From assembly GCA_946479125.1 (NCBI GenBank), contig CAMLET010000185.1, positions 1 to 6,637 of the forward strand: DNA of 6,637 bases, given 5' to 3'. The translations under genes were made by a program, and so were the position numbers. This stretch comes from an uncultured Flavobacteriales bacterium (GTDB taxonomy: Bacteria; Bacteroidota; Bacteroidia; Flavobacteriales; Crocinitomicaceae). The notes beneath the pieces are model-generated. The model did no database searches and had not been told where the DNA came from. It worked only from the letters and a program-made list of their open reading frames with translations. Below are positions 1 to 6,362 of the stretch, piece by piece; position 1 is the first letter of the stretch; each line of letters opens with the position of its first letter.

Positions 1-602
1 TTTCCGTCAACCTTAACTACATCAAGCATTTCGTGACGGTTGTACATTTTTACATTTCCCAATCCAATTTGACGAGAAAGCGCAGAGTAAGCACCTAACA
101 ACAATTGTTGTCCGGTTTGTCCTGCTGCGTAGAATGTACGTTGAACTTGTGTTCCACCGAATGAACGGTTATCCAACAATCCGCCGTAATCGCGTGCAAA
201 AGGAACACCTTGAGCAACACATTGGTCGATGATGTTACCAGAAACTTCAGCTAAACGATGAACGTTTGCCTCACGTGCACGGTAGTCACCTCCTTTAATC
301 GTATCGTAAAACAAACGGAAGATCGAGTCACCGTCGTTTTGGTAATTTTTTGCTGCGTTGATACCTCCCTGAGCTGCAATTGAGTGTGCTCTACGTGGAG
401 AATCCTGGAAACAAAACGCTTTCACGTTGTATCCCATTTCACCAAATGACGCTGCTGCCGAAGCTCCAGCCAAACCTGTTCCAACAATGATAATATCAAT
501 TTTCGGACGGTTGTTTGGTGCAACTAATTTCAAATGATCTTTATAATCTGTCCACTTACTTGAAATGTGGCCTTCTGGTATTTTAGAATCTAGAATAGAC
601 AT
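1..602 (-). CDS. sdhA: Succinate dehydrogenase/fumarate reductase flavoprotein subunit, N-terminal part (cut by window edge)
   Basis: This is the FAD-carrying catalytic subunit of complex II, which oxidises succinate to fumarate on the cytoplasmic face of the membrane and passes electrons through SdhB to the quinone site in SdhC. I translated 200 codons from the ATG at 602; the frame is open to the window edge. Visible features are a dinucleotide-binding glycine motif GTGLAG (residues 41-46) and the motif [12 protein letters not shown] starting at His73, the histidine expected to bind FAD covalently. A substrate-domain stretch with FARDYGG and [12 protein letters not shown] (about 135-157) follows. 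The family is usually about 580-670 residues, so roughly two thirds is missing to the left. The start fits the family N terminus and lies 17 bp after the sdhC stop, indicating co-transcription; only a weak GAG lies ahead of it. Fumarate reductase is the alternative name, but the sdhC partner in a probable aerobe favours succinate oxidation. Confidence 0.96.
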   Translation of the reverse strand, partial: MSILDSKIPEGHISSKWTDYKDHLKLVAPNNRPKIDIIIVGTGLAGASAAASFGEMGYNVKAFCFQDSPRRAHSIAAQGGINAAKNYQNDGDSIFRLFYDTIKGGDYRAREANVHRLAEVSGNIIDQCVAQGVPFARDYGGLLDNRSFGGTQVQRTFYAAGQTGQQLLLGAYSALSRQIGLGNVKMYNRHEMLDVVKVDG

Positions 603-619
603 ATATCTCGTTTAAAGTG

Positions 620-1585
620 TTATTTATTCAGGTAAATAAGAACTGGAATAATTGCAAAAGCAGCAGGAACTAAGATTGCAAATGCTTTTCCAACAAAACT
701 GATCAATCCGTTGTACATTTTGTGGTTCAATCCAAGTGACTGGAATGCAGAAGCGAAACCATGCCACAAGTGGAAACCAAGAACTGCCATTGAAAGAACG
801 TAAGCGATAACTGCCCAAAGTGCCAAATCATTTGTTGGCTGTCCTTGTTGCTCCTGACCAAAGAAATTCATAACTACTGTATGTAAATCTTTGTATCCTT
901 CACCAGCTTGCAATCCTGTTGTTTTGTCGTAGATCTTTGTGTGATCTTTGATCTCGTATTTTTCAACTTTTGAAAGCTCCTTGTTTACAGCTTGCTTTTC
1001 AAAGTTTACGTATACTTTTTCAGTAGGTTGATAAGCGTATTGCTCCATGTACGTTCCTTTGGTAGTCAACATGTATGTAACTTCAAAAGGAGCAAACATT
1101 GGTTCACCCGACATTGGATTTTGTCCAATTGCTTTTTGTTCCGTTTTAACAATTGTATGCAACGGAACAGTTTGAGCTACTTTTTGCTTGTACCAGAAGT
1201 TCGCCATGTGTGTACAAATGAACACCAAAACAACAGTTCCCAAAATCGCCATGTAGCGAGAAGGTAAACCTGAATTTGCTCCCGGATTGTTGTAAGCATA
1301 ACTTACAGGTCGAGCTTTTTTGTTTTGAACCGCCAAATACAAACCGAAGAATGCATGGAAAAGAATTGAAGCGTAAGTAACGTAAGCTAAAATTACAATG
1401 AAGATATTGTGCCCCATGAAGTAAGCATATTCATTGAAAGCTCTACGTCCTTCTTCTCCGTGTTTAGTGATTAATTGAAGGTTTCCTAATAAATGTCCAA
1501 CAAGGAACGTAATTAAGAACAAACCTGTCAAAGCCATCCAATATTTCCTAGCGATGGATGATTTGAATCTGTCTAGTTTACCCAT
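620..1585 (-). CDS. sdhC: Succinate dehydrogenase cytochrome b558-type membrane anchor subunit (SdhC), enlarged
   Basis: This is the membrane anchor of complex II, a single fused di-heme cytochrome b subunit of the kind used by trimeric Sdh/Frd enzymes, which reduces menaquinone or ubiquinone. Five hydrophobic segments are visible at about residues 17-38, 61-86, 108-132, 253-278 and 295-318. Candidate axial heme histidines are His31, His77, His126 and His272 (His275 is nearby), matching the four-ligand plan of the Wolinella QFR anchor. The motifs KYWMALTGL, FLVGHLLGNLQ and WHGFASAFQSLG are typical of the b558 family. At 321 residues it is longer than the roughly 200-260 usual for the family; the extra length is a hydrophilic stretch at about 133-252. 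Lysine/arginine distribution puts the N terminus and the 88-108 loop inside, so the long stretch should be periplasmic. An AGGA lies 4 bases before the ATG, a good ribosome site for this phylum. sdhA follows after 17 bp. Confidence 0.95.
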   Translation of the reverse strand: MGKLDRFKSSIARKYWMALTGLFLITFLVGHLLGNLQLITKHGEEGRRAFNEYAYFMGHNIFIVILAYVTYASILFHAFFGLYLAVQNKKARPVSYAYNNPGANSGLPSRYMAILGTVVLVFICTHMANFWYKQKVAQTVPLHTIVKTEQKAIGQNPMSGEPMFAPFEVTYMLTTKGTYMEQYAYQPTEKVYVNFEKQAVNKELSKVEKYEIKDHTKIYDKTTGLQAGEGYKDLHTVVMNFFGQEQQGQPTNDLALWAVIAYVLSMAVLGFHLWHGFASAFQSLGLNHKMYNGLISFVGKAFAILVPAAFAIIPVLIYLNK

Positions 1586-1609
1586 TTTATCCTATAAAAT
1601 TTTGTTACG

Positions 1610-1636
1610 CAAATTTAAGGGCTAAACGCATAGCAA
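1610..1636 (-). promoter_or_regulatory. Probable promoter of sdhC-sdhA (Bacteroidota sigma-A type)
   Basis: Read on the minus strand, TAAATTTG (plus-strand 1610-1617) fits the Bacteroidota -7 consensus TAnnTTTG. A TTG (1634-1636) sits 16 bp upstream as a candidate -33 element, slightly closer than the usual spacing of about 17-23 bp. A start site near 1605 would give a leader of about 20 bases that includes the AGGA ribosome site. It is the only such match in the 138-bp gap, and its position suits the first gene of an operon. The short spacing is the main reason for doubt. Confidence 0.5.
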
Positions 1637-1644
1637 TTACTGTA

Positions 1645-1670
1645 GAATCTTATTTAGATTCAATTTAGAT
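1645..1670. repeat. Operator-like repeat cluster upstream of the sdhC promoter
   Basis: Two exact copies of ATTTAGAT (1652-1659 and 1663-1670) begin 11 bp apart, about one helical turn. The first overlaps a perfect inverted repeat, GAATCT-5-AGATTC (1645-1661). The cluster would lie about 40-65 bp upstream of the predicted sdhC start site, where an activator often binds. It also lies downstream of the transporter stop codon, but no T-run follows the stem on the minus strand, so a terminator is less likely. The sequence is AT-rich, so chance is possible. Confidence 0.3.
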
Positions 1671-1698
1671 AAACTAACTAAGAATAGGAGAATGTGCT

Positions 1699-1718
1699 GG
1701 AAATAAATTTCCTTTTTT
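1699..1718 (+). terminator. Weak hairpin plus T-run just after the sugar transporter gene
   Basis: A perfect palindromic stem GGAAAT-2-ATTTCC (1699-1712) is followed on the plus strand by six T residues (1713-1718). The T-run is oriented to stop plus-strand transcription, yet no plus-strand gene is present in the window. On the minus strand the hairpin starts 11 bases after the transporter stop and is preceded by the A-run, with no T-run after it. It might mark the transporter mRNA 3' end or block antisense reading, but the stem has only two G:C pairs in each arm and is weak. Confidence 0.2.
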
Positions 1719-1723
1719 AGCGA

Positions 1724-3142
1724 CTATTTCGTAACTCTTGGAGCGATATAAGCATAGAAAGCAAGATATGTAAAACAGATAATTCCGACTACATAACTCA
1801 TTTGGATTCCAAGTAAATTATCTGATGCCAGAACACCTTGTAAGTAGCTGATAATTCCACCTCCCATGATCATCATGATCAGGAATCCGGAACCTTGATT
1901 GGTGCTTGCTCCCAGTTTATTGATCGCTAAGCTGAAAATACAAGGCCAAAGTGTACTGCAGAATAATCCAACACTAATGAAAGCATAAACACTGACCATT
2001 CCAGTGGTTGTCATACCGATGATTAGCGCAGTTATTCCGGCAAGAGAAAACAACAACAATTGTTTTGCGGCATTTCCACGACTCAACATTTCCAGAACAA
2101 TCATTACTGCGATTAAAGCTCCATAAAACTTAAACGGCTCGATATCGTTTTTCACAATTGCATTTACCCCGATGAAAACGCCAAAAGCGGCATACGGAAG
2201 TATGATTCCAAGAATGCGCTTGGTAAGTGTTTCATCTGTAAACACAGCTGCTGCAGATGTCCATCGACCAATCATTAAACTAGCCCAAAATAAACTCACA
2301 TATGGAGCCACTTCACTTTCTTCTAGTTTAATGGTTTGCTTCAAATATTCTGAAAGATTTCCAGCTGTTGAAACTTCAACACCAACGTAAAGGAAAATGG
2401 CAATCATTCCCATCCAAAGCTGAGGATATGAAAGCGCAGATCTTGTTTTTTCACCCGTTGTTGTATTGGAATTCGGCAACTGGTTTGGAATGGACGAAAA
2501 TTTGAAAAGTGCTGCCACTAATAAAAATGCTGCTCCTAAAATCAAATATGGAATTTTGATGTTTTCAATAGAAATAGTTGCAGAGTCACCTTTTACCGAA
2601 CCGAAAATTGCTAAACTCAATAAAACAGGACCAATTGTAGTTCCAATGTTATTGATACCACCTGCTAAACTCAAACGTTGAGAACCTTTTTCCGGATCTC
2701 CAATATTAATTGCTAACGGATTTGCCGCAGTTTGTTGTAATGAGAAGCCTAATCCGACAATGAAAAGTCCTGAAATCATCAATTCGAATGAGCTGTTATT
2801 TGCGGCAGGAATGAACAATAAAGTTCCGATTGCGGAAATTACCAATCCAAGAGCAATTCCATTTTTGTATCCAAGAGAAGCTAAAATGTCTTTTTTACGG
2901 ATGGTGGAAATCAGGAAATAGATGAGAGAACCAACAGTGTATGCAATATAAAATGCCAGACTTATCAACTGAACCTTTCCTTGTGATAAATTGAGTTTTT
3001 TCTTGAAAACAGGAATCAAAATATCATTGGAAGCGGCCACAAATCCCCAGAAAAAGAAGACGGAAATTAGGATTCCGAGCATTCTGAAATTTGTTTTCGG
3101 GGCAATTTGAGTTCCCAATTCGGTTTCTGGCGCAGTATTCAT
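1724..3142 (-). CDS. FucP/GluP-type sugar:H+ symporter (MFS, FHS family)
   Basis: This is a probable inner-membrane proton-coupled sugar importer of the fucose/galactose/glucose (FHS) branch of the major facilitator superfamily. Family marks include FFFWGFVAASNDILIP (residues 29-44), where Asp40 aligns with FucP Asp46, and QQTAANP (136-142). RLSLAGGINNIG (156-167), LWPCIFSLAINKLG (398-411) and GFLIMMIMGGGI (419-430) also match FucP blocks in order. At the position of FucP Glu135 there is Gln137. At 472 residues it is longer than E. coli FucP (438), with an extra stretch near 306-356 holding two more hydrophobic segments, so I count about 14 instead of 12. A polar central loop lies at about 216-238. 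The ATG at 3142 gives a 20-residue polar leader before helix 1; no clear Shine-Dalgarno is visible. It begins 39 bp after the SCO-like gene, so co-transcription is plausible. The sugar cannot be named from sequence. Confidence 0.9.
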   Translation of the reverse strand: MNTAPETELGTQIAPKTNFRMLGILISVFFFWGFVAASNDILIPVFKKKLNLSQGKVQLISLAFYIAYTVGSLIYFLISTIRKKDILASLGYKNGIALGLVISAIGTLLFIPAANNSSFELMISGLFIVGLGFSLQQTAANPLAINIGDPEKGSQRLSLAGGINNIGTTIGPVLLSLAIFGSVKGDSATISIENIKIPYLILGAAFLLVAALFKFSSIPNQLPNSNTTTGEKTRSALSYPQLWMGMIAIFLYVGVEVSTAGNLSEYLKQTIKLEESEVAPYVSLFWASLMIGRWTSAAAVFTDETLTKRILGIILPYAAFGVFIGVNAIVKNDIEPFKFYGALIAVMIVLEMLSRGNAAKQLLLFSLAGITALIIGMTTTGMVSVYAFISVGLFCSTLWPCIFSLAINKLGASTNQGSGFLIMMIMGGGIISYLQGVLASDNLLGIQMSYVVGIICFTYLAFYAYIAPRVTK

Positions 3143-3181
3143 CTGTTTCGTTTTGATGGAGCCGAAAATAAACAGAAATAT

Positions 3182-3841
3182 CTACTTTTCCTTCAACAAA
3201 ATCTCCACGTCCTCTATCATAGTTGTCACCGTATGCTCATCCGTTCCGTCGTAATAACCGCGGATCTGAGAATTTTGATCAACCAGAACGAAGTAATTCG
3301 TGTGAATGAAATCTGAACCAACATCCCCCTGATTAACTACTGCTGCTGGTTTTAAGAGGAAGAAACTTCGTCTGGCAAGCGAATATAATTTCTCTTTTTT
3401 ACCAGTTAAAAAGTGCCACTGATCATTTTTCGCACCATGGTTTTTCGCATAATCCATCAATACTTCAGGAGTATCATGTTCCGGATCAACGGTCATACTT
3501 ACAATGTTGAAATCCTTGTTTCCGGCAAATTTCTCCTGAACGCGCTGCATCTGTGAGTTCATTATCGGACAAATGGTTCCGCAGGTGGTAAAAAAGTACT
3601 CGGCAACGTAAACTTTTCCTTTTAATTCCTTACTTCCAAAAGTGTTATTGCTTTGATCCGTAAGTTCGAAATGTTGAATTTTATGTTCAGGAATGAAACG
3701 CTCTAAATCGTCATCTACCAAAGTCGTGTCTACATCCAATGGATTATACACTTTCAATGTTTTTACTTCAGAAGGTTTAACGAATTGATAGGCAACTACA
3801 ACACCAATTACAAAGATGATTCCTACAACAGCAATTTTCAT
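3182..3841 (-). CDS. SCO1/SenC/PrrC-family copper chaperone-like protein, membrane-anchored
   Basis: This is a thioredoxin-fold protein of the SCO family. Members deliver copper to the CuA centre of cytochrome c oxidase or act as thiol-disulfide proteins outside the inner membrane. An N-terminal hydrophobic anchor spans residues 3-20 after MK, with no lipobox, so the domain should face the periplasm. The copper site is present: FTTCGTICP gives a CxxxC pair (Cys87, Cys91), and FIHTNYFVLVD supplies the conserved histidine (His180). VSMTVDPEHDTPEVL (114-128) is the other typical family block. The length, 219 residues, is normal. The ATG at 3841 is the only usual start codon in a frame that is open back to near the end of the receptor gene, and it places the anchor correctly. 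No cytochrome oxidase gene is nearby in this window, so the copper target is not shown by context. It lies between a TonB-dependent receptor and a sugar transporter in the same direction. Confidence 0.93.
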   Translation of the reverse strand: MKIAVVGIIFVIGVVVAYQFVKPSEVKTLKVYNPLDVDTTLVDDDLERFIPEHKIQHFELTDQSNNTFGSKELKGKVYVAEYFFTTCGTICPIMNSQMQRVQEKFAGNKDFNIVSMTVDPEHDTPEVLMDYAKNHGAKNDQWHFLTGKKEKLYSLARRSFFLLKPAAVVNQGDVGSDFIHTNYFVLVDQNSQIRGYYDGTDEHTVTTMIEDVEILLKEK

Positions 3842-3855
3842 CAGGAATGTTTTTG

Positions 3856-3863
3856 CAAAGGTA
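3856..3863 (-). promoter_or_regulatory. Possible -7 promoter box ahead of the SCO-like gene
   Basis: On the minus strand the sequence TACCTTTG fits the Bacteroidota TAnnTTTG -7 element. It ends 14 bases before the SCO-like ATG, which would leave a leader of under 10 bases. No TTG is found at the right distance upstream, so only half of a promoter is seen. It would allow the SCO-like and transporter genes to be transcribed separately from the receptor. Confidence 0.22.
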
Positions 3864-3894
3864 ATCAGAATATGCGGAGAGAATATGGGTACGT

Positions 3895-3932
3895 GCGAAA
3901 CATCTTTCGCCCCTACAACATTAATTTCGCCC
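3895..3932. repeat. Palindrome and 20-bp-phased direct repeat between receptor and SCO-like genes
   Basis: A perfect inverted repeat GCGAAA-4-TTTCGC occupies 3895-3910. Its right arm is part of TTTCGCCC (3905-3912), repeated exactly at 3925-3932, starting 20 bp later, about two helical turns. These three half-sites are G/C-rich in an otherwise AT-rich 97-bp gap. The palindrome could be a hairpin at the 3' end of the receptor mRNA, but no T-run follows on either strand. A regulator-binding site is the other option. No known operator was recognised. Confidence 0.35.
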
Positions 3933-3941
3933 GCAAATATT

Positions 3942-6356
3942 TTACTCTCCCGTCAATTTCAACGAATACTGCAACATAATCGTAATTGGTTGCTCAATCT
4001 TCAGCGGACGAAGTGAATACAACTTATTCGTAATGTTCGTTCCAACAATTGCAATGCGTTGATTTTCCTTAATTGGGTAAGAAATACGAGCGTCGAAAAT
4101 CAGGTTTCCTTTTCTGTTGCTATTGAAGTAATCCATGTATCGAATGTCCTGAATGTATGGAGCGTTAGCCGTAAAATCTTCAAATTCCTTGATGATTCTA
4201 TCCATATTGACAATCTTACTGAAATACTTCACGCTCATTCCTATCGACAATTTTTCGTTGTACGTCCATTCAATATCTGCCTTCACATTATGAAGAAAAC
4301 GGTATTTCAGAATTTGGGAATTACTGTCTAAGGAAGTAGAGTTGTAGCTGAATTTTCTATTGAAATCGTCAATAGCGTACACGTAATCCGGATTCAGGGT
4401 TTTAGGAACAATGTAGTTGTAACCAATTAAGTATTTGAAAACATTGACTTTTTGCAATTTCGATTCACCGGCAAGTGAAATATCAATACCCTGAACTCGA
4501 GATCTTCCTGTATTTAGGAATTTGAACCCGGCAAATGAGGTAGAACTTGCTCCATCCCAAATTCCAAACATGTACTCAATGGTATTTTGGTATTCCTGCC
4601 AAAAGATGGCGGCATCGAATAGCGCCATGAATCCGCCAAATTTCAATCCTTGTTTCACACCAAATTCGGCATTCCAACTGGTTTCCGCTTTAAGTTCAGG
4701 ATTCGGGAATACTCCAAAATTTCCAACGCCGGTTTTAATGTATCGTTCTGTAATTGTTGGAAAACGATAACCTTGCCCGAAAGAAGTTCTTAGGTATGTT
4801 GCTTTGTGTAAACGTAAACTTGTTCCAGCTCTGACAATTGGTTTATTAGCGGTTTCCGTTCCATCGTTTAAATCGAAATGCTCCAATCTTCCACCCAATT
4901 CAATGGTCCAGCGATCTTTGATCTTCTTCTCCACCTGAGCGTAACCGGATACGTTTAACATTTCGTTGAACTTACTTCCTGATCCAACATAAATATTGGC
5001 ATAGCTATACGTGTTCATTCCTGTAATTCCGGCAATCAGATCAGAATTGAAGAGTGGTTTTACCTTGGTTTTGTACTGATAATCAGCGTAGAGAACAGTT
5101 GCCTGATTGCTCTGATTAGCACTCATTGTATTGACAGTTCTCAGCAAGCGGGTTCTTAACGAATGTTTTGTTCCGTTTCCTAAATTGTAAACGATAGACG
5201 GATCAACATGGAAGATCAATTGATCAACCAAAAACATGGCTCCTGGATAAGCTCGATAAATGCCATTCGTATCATTCAACCAAGCAAAGATCATGTTCGA
5301 CCTTGAAACCATCAGATTGGAATTAACTCCGTATGATAATCCTTTGTGCTTTTTAGAATGATAAACCACGCTTCCGTTCAGTCGTGCACGTTTGCTCGAC
5401 ATTTGTCGGTTAGTGAAGTTGGTAATCGAATCTTTCATCACTAACGAATCGGTTCTTGGCGGACCAATATAACCGTGATCATAATTGAAGTTTCCACCAA
5501 GCACAAAGTCCCAATTTCCTTTTTTTACTGAATGCAGGAAATTCGTTCCGGCAATAATTGGTTTGTCGGAGTACCAGTTGTCGAACCCTGAATTTTGTCG
5601 ACCATAAACACCAGTGTAAACATTCACTTTGGTAAGCGGTGTTGCAGTTGGATAAGCTGTTCGAATATTGATTGAACCTGAAAGCGCAGAAGATCCTGAA
5701 AGAACAGATGCTGCTCCTTTTATAACTTCTACCTGGCTAATGTTTTCAACTGGAATAAATCCCCATTCTGGTCGACCTGCGTCACCTGAAAGCATTGGCA
5801 TATCGTCAACCAAAACGGCAACTTTTGAACCAACTCCGAAAGTAAAACCGCTTCCACCTCTAATTTGAGGTTCACCGTCGAGAATATTTAATCCTGGTGT
5901 TTGATCCAAAGCGGTTTCTATACTTCTGGTATTCTTACTTTCTATAAGATGAGGTTTAATGATTTCCATAGAAACCGTTTGTTCCTCAAGTGCTTTATCA
6001 AATTTCCCAACCCGAATAACAACCTCGTCTATCTTTTTCCCGGATGATTTTAGCTCAACGATATAAGGGTTTACAAGAAGTTTTGCATCAACTAAAAGCG
6101 AGTCAGTAGCATAATCCTCGTGCTCAAAATAGATCCAGTATTTGCCTGAAGGCAAAAACAAATTAAAACTTCCTGATGTGGAAGTAAGAACCGTCGATCT
6201 TTCCAAAGTTGTCGAATCAATGTAGTACACGGAAGCCTGAAAAACAGCACTTCCATTAGTTGAATATACATTTCCAACCATTACATTTTGTGCTTCAACC
6301 TCATTTAAGGTCAAAGCACAAACACATGTTATGATAATTCGACAAAGAGGTTTCAT
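3942..6356 (-). CDS. TonB-dependent outer-membrane receptor with N-terminal carboxypeptidase-regulatory-like domain
   Basis: This is an outer-membrane beta-barrel importer powered by TonB/ExbBD; the substrate is not identifiable. In order: a signal peptide of about 22 residues with a likely cut after VEA; an immunoglobulin-like carboxypeptidase-regulatory domain at about 24-104; a probable TonB box at KIDEVVIRV (108-116); a plug at about 120-237 with LDQTPGLNI, PQIRGGSGF, VLVDDMPMLSGDAG and the block QVEVIKGAASVLSGSSALSG; then the barrel to 804, with the typical TSFGQGYRFPTITERYI (524-540) and VGTNITNKLYSL (771-782). It has the length of a siderophore/vitamin/metal-type receptor, shorter than the roughly 1000 residues of SusC-type glycan importers, and no SusD partner is seen. 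The protein ends in LKLTGE, lacking the usual terminal aromatic residue. It starts 6 bp after the stop of the T9SS-exported protein gene, so both should share a transcript; ACAGG just before the ATG may aid initiation. Confidence 0.95.
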   Translation of the reverse strand: MKPLCRIIITCVCALTLNEVEAQNVMVGNVYSTNGSAVFQASVYYIDSTTLERSTVLTSTSGSFNLFLPSGKYWIYFEHEDYATDSLLVDAKLLVNPYIVELKSSGKKIDEVVIRVGKFDKALEEQTVSMEIIKPHLIESKNTRSIETALDQTPGLNILDGEPQIRGGSGFTFGVGSKVAVLVDDMPMLSGDAGRPEWGFIPVENISQVEVIKGAASVLSGSSALSGSINIRTAYPTATPLTKVNVYTGVYGRQNSGFDNWYSDKPIIAGTNFLHSVKKGNWDFVLGGNFNYDHGYIGPPRTDSLVMKDSITNFTNRQMSSKRARLNGSVVYHSKKHKGLSYGVNSNLMVSRSNMIFAWLNDTNGIYRAYPGAMFLVDQLIFHVDPSIVYNLGNGTKHSLRTRLLRTVNTMSANQSNQATVLYADYQYKTKVKPLFNSDLIAGITGMNTYSYANIYVGSGSKFNEMLNVSGYAQVEKKIKDRWTIELGGRLEHFDLNDGTETANKPIVRAGTSLRLHKATYLRTSFGQGYRFPTITERYIKTGVGNFGVFPNPELKAETSWNAEFGVKQGLKFGGFMALFDAAIFWQEYQNTIEYMFGIWDGASSTSFAGFKFLNTGRSRVQGIDISLAGESKLQKVNVFKYLIGYNYIVPKTLNPDYVYAIDDFNRKFSYNSTSLDSNSQILKYRFLHNVKADIEWTYNEKLSIGMSVKYFSKIVNMDRIIKEFEDFTANAPYIQDIRYMDYFNSNRKGNLIFDARISYPIKENQRIAIVGTNITNKLYSLRPLKIEQPITIMLQYSLKLTGE

Positions 6357-6362
6357 GCCTGT

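Noticed and set aside
992..1267. A plus-strand open frame of 91 codons opposite sdhC.
   Set aside because: It is antisense to a well-supported gene, its translation has no recognisable domain, and it lacks a supporting promoter or ribosome site.
3143..3181. Searched for a promoter or terminator between the SCO-like gene and the sugar transporter.
   Set aside because: No TAnnTTTG box, no stable stem and no T-run are seen in these 39 bp; read-through from the SCO-like gene is the simplest reading.
3842..3955. The SCO-like reading frame stays open for about 37 codons upstream of its ATG, into the end of the receptor gene.
   Set aside because: No ATG, GTG or TTG occurs in that stretch, and the ATG at 3841 puts the membrane anchor in the normal place. 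Short open runs like this are expected by chance.
4059..4331. A plus-strand open frame of 90 codons opposite the receptor gene.
   Set aside because: It is a shadow of the receptor coding sequence with no recognisable domain or start signals.
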